Assembly: GCF_000224145.3 (NCBI RefSeq)
Contig: NC_020172.2
Location: forward strand, 4,865,961-4,929,960
DNA: 64,000 nt
DNA from: Ciona intestinalis
Lineage: Eukaryota > Chordata > Ascidiacea > Phlebobranchia > Cionidae
Direction: 5' to 3'
Part shown: positions 38,107-51,300 of the stretch, one piece after another
Numbering within the stretch: position 1 is the first letter of the stretch
Layout: each line of letters begins with the position of its first letter
Position numbers and translations under genes: made by a program
Notes under the pieces: model-generated
Told to the model about the DNA's origin: nothing
The model's input: the letters and a program-made list of their open reading frames with translations, nothing else
The model's database searches: none

Positions 38107-39374
38107 TATAAACCAACACCTAAACCCAGTTCTAACATTACACCTGCAAACACATTAAAAGTAAAACACTATTAATTTTACTGTTTTCTTCTTTTTCCTA
38201 ATAATTTACTGTTTTCAGCAAAAATTTCACATAATAAACTAATAAGCTAAGCTAGTAGTTAAAAAATAGGCACATCCAAAGTTCCCAAACTACCAGCTAG
38301 CCAATTCATAGGCGCAACGGCTTCTACGAATTTCACACACACTGATGTGCGTCAAAACAACTCTGGCGTAGACAGTCTCTCCTCATACAGCAAACCGTAT
38401 GTCTGTAGACCAAGTACACCTTGCACTGTAAACACATATATATATATATATATATAACATTAAATACTACAGAATGTAGACTAACGTATGTTTGTAAACA
38501 CCATACGTTGTTACTTATTTGATTCGATAAGATAAAACGAATAAACAACTGAGCAACAAAGTGAAACTTTGTAACGAAAAGGTAGAAAGCACTTTTCTCT
38601 CTACGTTACTGTAAAACTTTTTCTAGCGTTCTATAATAATTAGCAAACTTTGGGAACTAAACTATAAATGCATTTACACCTTAGATTACAATATTCAATA
38701 TCTAAATACATGTATGTTCTGTAGTTAAGCCTACCCTATGTATATAGCAACGTATAAATCTCTGCAAATTATGATAGAACGTGGGAAAAGGCCGGCTGAA
38801 TGGTTGATTAAAAAGTGCCTTTGCTTATAGAATTTTCAAGGAGAAAGGCAATTTGCTGTATTTGGATATTTCAACTGGTATTCCCCGCATACCAGTTGGT
38901 CTTTGGGTGTTTTCTCCTGCACACTTCATACACAAATGCAAATATTCTCTTTCGTTTATGGAATAATCGTTTAATCGCGAATGAAATCATTTCGTAATAG
39001 TACAGTGATCGAACAATGCGAAACTGAAGATATCGTCGTGGAAACAATACTATACTCTTAACGGCATAGCAAAAGGCAATTCTAATTTGAATATAGGGTC
39101 GGGTAGAATGAAATTAATGTGTTTTCGTAAAGCATTTTGCAAGCATCTTAGCAGGATGGAAATTTCTACAATTTAAGTTGTGAGTTGTTATAAACTAGCA
39201 ACATAGTTGCTACTCAAGCAATAATTACATTTGTACGATTTTACCTACCCGTTATTGCCATTAAACTGATTCAGGAATTGCCGTTAAATTGCGCTAAACA
39301 ATAAAAACAGGGGTTGGCATGCGATAAATCTGGAACAACAAGATAAAACAATAAATATAATAAATTAAAAATAA
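38107..39374. other. Intergenic, TNIP to FGD
   Basis: AT-rich; a (TA)n run near 38430-38456. No gene supported. It contains the TNIP promoter region and the FGD 3' end. Confidence 0.6.
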
Positions 39375-42300
39375 TTAGTCCTCAAATTCCCCACTACTGC
39401 TGCAGCTGTCTTCATTCCCATTGTGCAAATTTTGTTCTTCCATAACATGGGGAACTACAGGTTGTTTCCCTAACCTGAGAACATCGTCTCTATCAAGGTC
39501 CTCCCCTACACTCGCTTGTTTTAAAGCGTACATCCATCTGTCTCTTAGTTCTTTAGTGTCGGCAGCAAACAAATGCACTTTTCTTGCTTGGTTTAGCTTG
39601 AAACAAAACTTGTGCTCATGGCAGGTGAATGACGTGACGTCGTAACCAGGCAAAGGCATTGTCATCTGCGCTCTCACATCCTGCAATGCATAAGTTACTT
39701 ATTCAACTCGGCAGTTTTTTTTATATTCCATAGGGACATATATAATTAAACAGATATAATTTGAATATGTTTTAACAAACACTTAAAACAGACTAAAAAA
39801 CTTTTGTATTTGTAAATACAATTATACCATCAACTTTGTTCCATACAACTCAGTAACAAATTTAAACAGATGTGTTAATTAAGCTAAATAATAACAGTTA
39901 CAGTTTCTTACCTGCAAAGCTCCATAAAAGTAAAGACAGAGTTCGTTATCGGGAATGACACACCAAGTCTTGGTCCACGTTCTTTTTTTCTCATTTTCGG
40001 TGAAATATAAATAATTGGAGAGAACTGAATGCTCCGAGACTATGTCTGCCTCAACCTGATGATAAAATTTGTGACTTAAACAAACAAAACAACATTAATT
40101 ATAAACATCGTCACACTATTGATTAAATCTTACTGTGGTCACTACTGAATTGTATAAATTCAAATTCATACACAAAAAAAATGTTTTAAAATTGGCTGTT
40201 TTTGCAACTACCATTTAAAAAAATTTTGCTGTTTAAATATTGCTGTTTTTTGTTGTTTGCACGTATATTAAAAGTAAGTTCTACCTCTAAGACTCCTTTT
40301 TTCTCTCCATCTGTTGAATCATGTTGTTCTCTTCCAGTTAAAACATTGTAGCAATTGGAGCAAACTCTTAAAGGTTTGCTTGAGTCGTATTGAAGAGAGG
40401 ATTTATGCTCGGAACACTCGGAACAAACAACCTATAAACAGTTTTATTATAAAACAAATACAATTTTGGTACATTCCATGTATTAGATAATTTTATGATT
40501 TTTCAAACAGTGCATTTACAAGTCAATATTCATCTACAAAAAAACACATAAAGTTAACGAATTTTTATTTACCCAAAATGTTCTTCTCTTTACTACTTTT
40601 ACATAATTCCTTATTGTGTTCAAAGAGATAAAAATATGCACCATTAAATTTTGTTTAACCCAAAATGAAACTGTAACATAAACCTACCCTGCCGCAAGCT
40701 CTACAATGGTGTCGTCTTCTTATCAAGTTACTGAACTTTTTCGAGCAACACATGCACATTGTGACTTCGTTATCTTTAATCCATCGTGGAGCTCTTGTCC
40801 CAAGGTCTGCATCTTCTATGTCAATGAATGGATGAGAAGCCATAACAGGGGTGGGGCTTGTCAAATCTTCTTTAGGTGCCGCAGTAACAGGCGTGGTACG
40901 ATCAAGATCAAATGTTTTTCGTCGTTCAATTGATTGAAGAATTGCATCTTCTATTGAAGACACCCAAGCATCTTTTTCTTCTTGAGTACTGTAAAGGTAA
41001 AATTAGGTTAATACATCTACTAACTACCTGTCCAAGACCATTTGATTAATCAAGAAGTAAGAATACATCCATGCTGAATACATTGCTGCTTTTTAGTTTT
41101 AAGCTTACAGAACAATAAAATTGCCAATTGGTTGTTCCTGCTTACTGTGAAAATGGCACAATTTGATTTGCAAAAAAAAGTATTCTGAATAAAAATCTAG
41201 GCTGTTATTACATGTAACATTAAACCCTTTTTTAATACAATTGGTTGCAAATGTATTTTTACCTGGCAGCAAATTCTGTTGATTTTTGTCTTCCCTCCAC
41301 ACAGAAAGCATGAGGAGAAGTTGGATTCTTGACCTCAGTTACTTTCATGCCTTCAATATCCATCTTCGCAGTTACTTTGTAAGATTTGCCCTGAAGCCGG
41401 CCAAGTGGGGTGCAGCACAACAGCATGTCACTGAACTGTGTTTAGAAAATACTTTGATAAATATATTGTTTTTATACCAATGTAATCTTTATAGTTGTAT
41501 AACCAATTCCCTAATTCAGGATCATGAGTATTGTTTAACTTAAAGAATCAATCTTAATACTTTGTTATTATAAACCCCACCCACAACTTCGTGGGTAACC
41601 ACCCACAAAGTAACATACATGGTAACTCGTAAGCTGGCACGAGGTGTTAAACCCGTGTGATAACGACTGTCGTTTTCCGGCCACGCGAGGATAAAGTAAG
41701 TTACATTCTTTCTTTCATACAAAGAACTAGAAATGTAAAAGTTCATAAAAGTAAGTTACATAGATAAAGGACTATATAACTTGAACTGTTTACCAAAATA
41801 AACAAATTGTACAAAGATCTATGGATAGTTGAATACTATATCATTGTATATAAAGCAAATCAAAACTTGTTTTTAAACACTGTATTTACCAGATAAAGAT
41901 ATCGTTCATATTTTTCTCCGTTTCTTGCAGATATCTTGACAATCTTTCCTTCTTTGAGCATTTCTCTTGAAACGTCCACAATATCAAAGTTGACGTCGGC
42001 AAGTTTGTTGAAAACGTTCACCAGTTTGTGGAACTTTTCCTGTAATTTGTAATTGAAATGTCAGATGTGTATATAGATAGACAGTTTTAATCATATGTAT
42101 CTGGTGTATAAGTAGACACCCATGTTATAACTTGACAGTGAGCATGAGTGTATGAATACACCATGTGTGTCTGGTGTATAAGTAGACACCCATGTTATAA
42201 CTAGACAATGAGCATGATGTGTAAGAATACACCATGTAAGTCTGATGTGTGAGTGTGCACAACCATGCTATAATCCCCCGCCGTCTGCTCTGGCTAATAT

Positions 42301-45300
42301 CCGAACGGACGGAAGCCCCACAAATGGTAGGTCTTTTATGTAAAACATATAGCATCAACGCACTGCTAAATTAGATCCTTCTCAAGGTCAAACGGGCATG
42401 ATGACGGGTTAATCTCATTGATATATGGGAGATGTGCCGACCCACCCCTTGTTACGCATTGGCGCATAGGACCGTCTGACCCAAGTTTTTGTATTTAATC
42501 CATTTTTTTTTTTTATTCAAAACGATTTCAAGTATCAATTGTTAGATAAATCTGCCCCGTTTTTGCTTTAGTTTTCATTTAGTTAACTTTAATGACCCTA
42601 GTTATACTAATAAGTTCATTCTATTTGTCACGTTATTAAATTGTATCTTCGCTACTGTATTCGAGGAGATAAATAAAAGGTTTATAAATTTATGATGGTA
42701 TCATAGCTAAACATGTGTCATTACGCAAAGACCGTCAGTCCTAATTTTTAAAGAAATTTTAATTAAACTAGAATGAGTGACATCGGGTTTACGTAAATTT
42801 GCTTAAGAGAGAGAGACTTACGGTTCCCATTAGTTGTAAACATAAAATGCTTATCTATAGCGATGTTATCAATGCGGCATTGTTCATTATGATAGACGCC
42901 ATTGTAACTTTCTTCAAGATATAAACCGTAACAGGAACGATATAATGTTATTATTATTCATAACAAACAAGTTAGTGTTAAGTCATAATCTATCGCGATT
43001 AAAACGGAAACCGTAGAATTCGAAGTTTTTGTAGACGCGCGACTTCCGTTTGTCTCGATTGTCACTTTAATAATCGACCATTGTTTCGTTCGCGCAACAC
43101 GTCACTCATTCTCGTACTTTCCGTGATACGTCACAGAACGTGGTGTGACCAAACAATCCACGTTAATTAAGTATTCAGGAGCGCTAACGCGTTCGGTAAC
43201 CATGACAACCGTGAGGCAACAAATTAATTAAAAGTTCTCGCGCGGTAATAGATTTATTATGACGTCATACTTAAACGCGATCAAAAGTCTGTTTACGGAA
43301 AAACGTCGAGCATTGTCGCTAAGCCGATTCACTGTCAATGTAAACGTGCTACCTATTAACGAAAAGTAGGAACTTGGTCATTTAAAACTTGTTCGCCAAA
43401 GCTTCGCTATACACGCATGTTTCACATTTGGGTCGCGCCGCAAAATAGATAGAGAAACACGAATTCATGCTATACTGTGAGAAAAAGGATACCGTTGGCG
43501 CACATTATTTCACATTTCCTGATAATGTTTTCAGCGATAAACAACCCTCTTTTAGAGTCGCGAGGATACGGTTGTATAACTCTACAAATATTATTCATTT
43601 ACTGCCAAATGGGACGAAATATAAAATCAATACATGGACCATATTACCCCAGCCTTCTACATACTGATATAAAAAGGCATAAAAAGATGTTCATACCATT
43701 TTCTTCATTGTTTCATTGGAGTGCGTGGCAGCTACAGTGATCAACTTTAACGCATTCTCGGTGTCCGGTCGATCAGGAGAATCTTCTGCCATCCTCTTCA
43801 CGTAATCTTGTAGTAACATCTGGTACCTTGGTATTCGTTGTACAGGTCCCAACATATGATGCTGCGAATGGAAGGGGGGGTTTTAATAATTAGTTGCAAT
43901 AGTTAGTTTCTTTACGACTATAAAAAAATGCCGCACATGATATAGAGCTTATGTAGATCTACCGTTACTGATTGTATAAAGTAGACCAATGCTTGGTTTT
44001 AGCAAGTAGTATAAATTTCTTGTTATTTTAAAATAATTTGCGTCTTTGAAACTATCATGAAATATATACAATGGAACATAGTCGTTAGATCCCAGTGCTA
44101 CGTTTTAAATATGCAGATTTAACTATGTATTGTATTAAATTACCTGCAGCGTTAGTGATTTACATTCTGGCAGTTTTTGTATGGATTTAATAATTGCGTT
44201 GAAACCGCTTGATTTGACCGACCACGCTTTTATCATGTTCATTGCTTCGTCGAAGTTTTGAACATAGAGACCATACATCTTAAGGAATGGAGCAGCTCGA
44301 CACATGATGTCGCTGATGCGCGGGTCTGACTCCCTGGAAAGAATGAATTAATTTAAGACGATGTCATTTATTGGGTAAATGTGTCACTAATGGCTTGTAC
44401 AAATTTACACTAATACAAACTAGTCCCAAAAGAGTTTTAATTTCACCGATGCTTTGGCATATTAGTTAGACGTTATCAGGGGATAACGGATTCGACGCTC
44501 GATGTTGCCACCACTGTGTGCGTCTTCAGGCAACACGGCATTTACTTACATGGCGTAAAAGCGTATTTTACGTGGCATTAGTTACTGTTGCGCCATTTAC
44601 AAGTTCTCGTTAATGTTGGCTGCAAAGTGATAAAACTTTAGTGTAAGTATACAACAGCAAACATAAAGTAAGTTTTAAATCTAAACACTTCCTCTTTCAG
44701 GAACGCATTGGTTTATCGCTTAGGTCGTAACTCAAGCGCGACATTAATTTGAGCTATAGTGTTTGTATATCGTTATAACAAACACCTATTATATGGTTTA
44801 CCCTGGGAATTCCCACAGAACTATATAGAGAGTTTTGTAATAGAGCGTAATGACATATTTATCTAGATCATTGTAACTGTTGTCCAAGGCATATTAACGA
44901 TTAAATGAATGTTAAAACGTTTAATAATTAATTGGTATAGCATAGTATGCTGACTGTCAATAGAATACTATTTATTATTGACTTAATTGGGCACGAAAGT
45001 TGTTTTGATTGCTTTAAATGGGTAAATTCCAAACCGTAGCAATTTAAGCACTTGGGCAAGTTATGTACTCGCTGGAATTAGATCTAAATATAGAATGGAC
45101 GTTATTATTGTCGCTTTGATGCGACATACGGACAGCTGTACAACTAGACTGCGGCAAGGTAATGACAGATGCGCTTATCAAGTGCTTTATGTCGCCGAAC
45201 CATATTAAGCCTGTGTTCGAGAGGTCAAAACACTCAACTGAGGCCATGGCCTGGAATTTGCAATTATGTCTGCAATTTGTACTAGAGTAGGTTTTAATGT

Positions 45301-48300
45301 AATGGGCCAACTCCGGCCTAAATCCCACCAAGTTCCCTGGAATACCCGCTATAGGACCTCACCCATATAGAATAGAATACTGGATTAAACTATTGTCTAA
45401 CTGCGTAGAAAAAACAGATCGTGGTGTGAACATTTAACACTTCGTCGAAATTTAAAATATTTTCCTAAAAAGAAAAAAAGTTAGATAAATAATGCATTCG
45501 AGAACGAAAACCGCGCAAATAGCCCGTGTCTCCTAGGCTTTTAAGCAGCATATTTCCCATAGAAATATCATTAATAATTTAGACTTACCAGTTGGCGAGC
45601 CTGTCTTTTAGCTGGGGGAGTAGGAACGTATGATGGAACTGGTAAATAGCAGATACGTGACTGAAGATGCTGTTTACGGCGTTTTCTGGCATGATGTTTT
45701 TATTTGTCGCTTCTTCCATAACCCGTTTGTGAAACACCTGTGTTAAATAAACGATAATTACTCCGCATGTACATAATTACAAACACAAAAAAACAAGACC
45801 ACAACCACACGTGTTTTGAAAATAGCTATTACAATTCTTTTAAGTGATCATAGGCATAACACAAACTGTATTTATTTCTTTAAATCCATTACTGAAAAGA
45901 TTAAATTGATTAAATCAGTGAAGAGAGGGGAATTTGCACCAAAACAACACATGTTAAAAACGCACCATAGGTAAAAACTATTTGACGAAAAGTTCTAATT
46001 CATTAAAACTAAACCTGATATAAAATGGATCCAAGCTATACCTGGTCAATGATGTGTAAAACAGCCACGTATGATTCTTCCGTTGACAACAACTCCTTCG
46101 CAATTTTGTGAAGTTTCGTTTCAGTACTTTCTTTCTGTGAGTAAATGTTTTGTTTATAATTGTTACACATTTTTCATTTAAGGTGATGCATTCTGCTATA
46201 TGGGTGAAGTCATGCCATGCGTGTAGTTGCATGTGAAAGCACTTTAGATTGTAACTATAGGAGTGCATATTGTTACGTCGCGTGTTTGTATAGCGGTTCC
46301 TTTATTCAGGAGCATTTCTCTTTATGACGTATAACGAACTTCCTTGTGTCGCAACAACGTGGTATGAGGTAAGCATATTAGAAACTTAGCATACTTAATG
46401 GTGTGGGGGGTAAAACGCGTCAACTAATGACATAATCAAAGACGTGTATTTACCTTCGGGGGTGGAGGCGGGGTAGCAGGTCGTACGGCTGTCGGTTCGT
46501 TCGCCACTTTTTCAGGAGAACCAACTGAACCCTCTTCGCAGTCGTCGCTATTGTCGAAATCACTCCAACTTTCCCGATCCGACATCGATGTCGGGACAGC
46601 GAGAGAATCTCTACAAACGCTGATACCGGAGTCTCTACCTCCCGATGATGATTGTTGTCCTTCTAATGTTATTTCCTGTGCGATTTTATCGTATTCAGCA
46701 AGAAGGTTAAACCCGCTTACGTCACTTCCCGTTGAAGCGGAAGATCCGTCGCTACCGGGTCGAGGTTTAGGGGGCAGTTGGGGGGTGTTTATTTGAGGTG
46801 GCGTCATGTTGCCCTCACAAGGTGTCAGTCTACCAAGGCTATTACTCCTTTCCTTGTTATCACCGGTTACTAAGTTCGTAATCCTGTCTCCTTCTGTTTT
46901 AGATCGTTGTCGCTGCATTAGATCCAGTTGGTTCGGCCGGAGTAACGGACTCTGGGTGTTCATGGAGTTTTTCCGTGACGTAGAGGCGGGACTTCCGGGT
47001 GTTGATGACGTGCCCTTTGTAAGTTTGTCGTCAAACATCCGGTGGAGGGAGCTAGCACGACGACGTCCGATCGCTTTGCTTACGTCATCGTCGGAATCTC
47101 CGTAAGAAGAACTTTCCGGGGAAACCCCGAAGATAGAGGCTTCGGTGTGGACAATTGAAAAAGGCGAACTCTTTCCACTAGTAGATGGTTGCTTGGTAAC
47201 GGGGCGCGATGCAGCGCTGGAGTTTCGACGAAGAAAACTTTCTCTTCTCTCGGTTTGGTCATCTTCGGATGCAGAGTCAAAAGATCCCTGCTTCTTAAGT
47301 CGCCTCTCTCGAGCCATATTGGCCTTTTTCTCTAAACTGCTCACCAGCAATTTGACGTCATCGTCCTGAGAGCACGCGGTAGCTTGCAGCTTCGCGACGC
47401 CTTCGTCTACTTTGTCTATTTCGTCATAGATGTTCTCTGTGACGTCACTGGAGTCTGTGGTGTCCACTGATTGGCCCGTTGAACTTTCCGATGCCAGAAT
47501 ACGACGCTGAAAAGGCGGCGATGGCGGATTTGATCTAAAAGTATAATAATGAATAAAACACTGGAGATGCCGGGGATTGAACCCGGGGCCTCACACATGC
47601 GAAGCGTGCGCTCTACCACTGAGCTACATCCCCAAACGATGAGGATGGGATTCGAACCCACGCGTGCAGAGCACAATGGATTAGCAGTCCATCGCCTTAA
47701 CCACTCGGCCACCTCGTCTGTTACTATCATCGCGACTATGATTTGGCTCTCGTACTAAAACTATAATATTTTTAACCAAAAGGGTAAACTGGGCAATCTT
47801 TATACCCTACATGACGGCAAGCGAACCAGACAGTCATTTTTGTTTTGCTTTAAATTTTTTAAATCAATGCAAAGATTTAGTTGGAAACACGATGGTGACG
47901 TCAATAATTGTTGGCGAGTATTTCCCGATTGTTGTGATTGTTACGACACAGTGGGTGTTGTTATCTTTGAATGAAATCAACATCGCCAGACATACACGTG
48001 ATTAAATTGTTACGTCATAATTTTAGCGTTTATACTTTCGCGTAGTGTTTGTTGTGATAGAAGCCCACACAATGCTATTTGTGACGTCATAGTGTAAAAA
48101 CAAACGTTTATTTTTACGAACATAATTGTGATTGTTACAAAACTATGCCGAGACAAATATTTTTACTGTGACGTAACAAAACCTCTTCATTTAACTCCAG
48201 TGGGAGTTTTCTTAAAAACATAATGACGTCATAGTTCAACCAGGTGAACCGAGCATACGCGATTGTGTATTGTGACGTAAGAATCGCGCTGACGTTGTAA

Positions 48301-51300
48301 GCCAGCCTAATCCGACCAATCAACGGCCGCGTTAAAATAAATATAACATTTCTATGAAAAGAGCCAGGCACGGATATCGCTGACCTGGATTGATCGAAAT
48401 TTGATGAGATATTTATCCCCTAGTGGTTCAACAACATACACCGGTGCCAAAATATCCAAAGGCATTAGAAGGTGGCGAAATGACCGAAAATGTTAAACCC
48501 TATTATACTAATTATAGCCAGGGTATGATTTTTGCCCGATAAAAATATAGTTTTTTATTAAAATTTCGTGTCAAAATGACAGTTGTTTTTTAGTTATTTT
48601 TCGTTTGTTTGGTTATTTCTTTGAATGCTACGCCAATTTATATCACGATTTTAAAATGTTAGCGATCTACGCTCTTTTAAGCAGAAACATATTATGTAAG
48701 TATATTTATTTCATGGGATGGATAGACTACCAAGGCAACCACCTTAAGCTAACGACGGTAAAAACTCGCGGTAGAGATGATTTTATCAACTGGATCGCTA
48801 CACCATCTTTCTCAGCGCACGATTTCGCGGTTTCGAAGCTAATTTGTTGTTGAACATAACACTTTGTGACGTCACTATTACCTGCATCCCGCGCCAAAAC
48901 AAAATATGGAACATCCGACCCCGGTTTTCTTGAAGAAAGCGTGGAAGTTAAAGCAAGCCGCACTTGTGGCCTTGGGTGACCTTTTTCTCTCACCCCACTT
49001 GTTTCTTTTCTTTCTCTTTGGAGCACACGGGGAGCAAAAGAGTGGGACTTCGGCAATATCGGGGGCCATGGCAGTTAGGGTAAAATGTTATCTTTTCTTA
49101 CATAACAAGCTAAATTATTATCTGTGGGCGGACAAGTATCTTAAATATCGGCAATATATGACGTCATAGATAGAAGAAACATCGACACAAATCCCGGCTT
49201 CACGCGAAGATTTAAAACTGTCTGTAAATTTTTGTGATTATGACGTAATAATCATATAATCAACGCATCAAGTTTCCAACAAATATGTATTTGTTTAACT
49301 ATTACGCTGCAGAGGTCTAAAATAATTTCCTAGTACTACAAAAATACCAAACAATTTTCTCCTAAATCGAGATAATATATCTTATCTCAGTTGATCTTGG
49401 CCAAAAACACGAAAAAATGTACAAAGTATTCCCTGCTATGGCGCAACATATATCACTGAAGACATACGTGATTCATTACACCTCCAAAGTTTACCTTACC
49501 GTCAAATTACGTCACTGAAGGTCAGCTAATCTTGTTCTTGGCGGTAAAACTAATTAATTATGCTACCACAGTGCTTCTATCACGTAAAAGTCGCTCTTTG
49601 TTAGGAAACACCGGCGTTTATTTGTTCATCAAAGGAAAATAGTTTTCAAATTTTAAACACGCTTACAAAAGATTACTTCCACCGCAAGTAATAATAAAGC
49701 TGGCAATCTTAAGACTAAGCTAGGATTAGCTCAATTTTACTCGGCTATTCTAATTCAGCGCTTTAGAGACTTTCCTGTGAGGGTTTAACTCTCTAAGTTT
49801 GATAAATATTAATTAACCGTCTTTGAAGTAAAAGTTTCCCAAAGTTGTTTACTCATTTCAAGCTACAAGTTGCGTGCCAGCACTTTTACCGGTATTGTGC
49901 AGATACCAATCGCTGTATGAGCAATCGGCAATCTATTGGAGACCTGGTTGCGACAAAAACAGATTGCCGCCCGTTCTGTCTCGACGGTGAAATCACCTTC
50001 ATGCTTATGGCTTGTTTTCTAACTGTCGCGAAGTCTGCATGTAAATGATACATTTTTACATTTTCAAGTCCTTCAACTGCATTTTAAATCATGTACTGTA
50101 AAATGTACTGTGAGAGCTCCAAAATTTCTCATCTCATATAGAGTAAGACGTATAATATCAAAGCAGACAGACATACACTCCATGAAATGCACCCAATGCT
50201 CCATCAAAGATACGAAACAGTATCTGCTGTCTGTCTGACAGTGATAGATATATGAGGCTACCGTCTGCCAGATAAGCTTCACTCAATATACCGTCTGCCA
50301 ATGTAACTAAACCTCATACAGCCAAATACAGAAACGATCAGCGTTCGTCTTATGGCCTCTAATGTACATACTATAAACTTACATTTTTATAGCTACAGTG
50401 GTTCATTATTCGTCTATTTACATGGCGTCTAACCAAATCACGTAGAAGTAGAAAACTTACGACCCAGTACACCTGCAATGTGGTGTAAACATCAGAGCTA
50501 CCGCGCCTCAGCACTAAACATAACCAGTGACCTGGTAAAACCAGCATTGTGTCCAAATAAGCCGAAACCTCTCTAATTCTTAACTCAACTCAACTTACAC
50601 CAACTATACAAAAAGTCCCAATCGATAAACACACGTCATTGTATTCTAAACCTCTCTGCACTTCACATACATGTCACCTCGTTCAAATGAACGCTCTCAC
50701 ATCCCATACAGGCCGTAGGCGCCAATTGACTTCACTCTTTCTCTCGCTTTACAAGGCAAGCTCGTGGCCAAGTTGATTTGTTTTTAACCGAACATCGCTA
50801 CAAGTTTTAACCACTAAAAACAACATGATTAGGTGTTGTTCTAAATGCTTGTTTTTCTCGTTTTTGAGGATCAGAAACCAAACGTGTATTCAAAACACCG
50901 TTGGAACGTTTTCACTCCGTTGTACGCTTTAATTGCCCCTAAGTGAAACTATTACCTTTCTCTATTATCTCACGAACCAAAACCACCCGTCTCATATTTC
51001 GTTAATTCGCGTAACACGCGTACTTCACTATTACACCACAGTGCCCCATTGTCTACCGCGCCCAACCATCGTGTATTCAAACTATTGTTTAAAATTAATT
51101 TTCGCGCTATTTGTACACAATATGAATTCATTTGACTCCTTGGAAGTCAAAACAGTTCGAAATTATTCTAGAATCCCTCCTTGTCACGTCATACACGGTT
51201 ATACGTCACATAACCTTTCTTCTAAGGCTTAGTTAACTGTGTTTTTAGCAAAAAAACAAACATAATAATATCGACGCAGAGACCTCACGTTTTAAACAGG

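Noticed and set aside
15253..39375. Operon-like head-to-tail run of five minus-strand genes
   Set aside because: Gaps of 1.0-2.0 kb are far larger than the tens of bases typical of ascidian operons, and the functions are unrelated.
46551..47369. Several plus-strand ORFs of 74-99 codons opposite FGD exon 4
   Set aside because: They are antisense shadows of a long coding exon; the minus frame carries the phase-consistent gene.
48727..49169. Overlapping ORFs of 87-109 codons on both strands in FGD intron 3
   Set aside because: No recognisable domain, no splice continuity; length is expected by chance in this less AT-rich patch.
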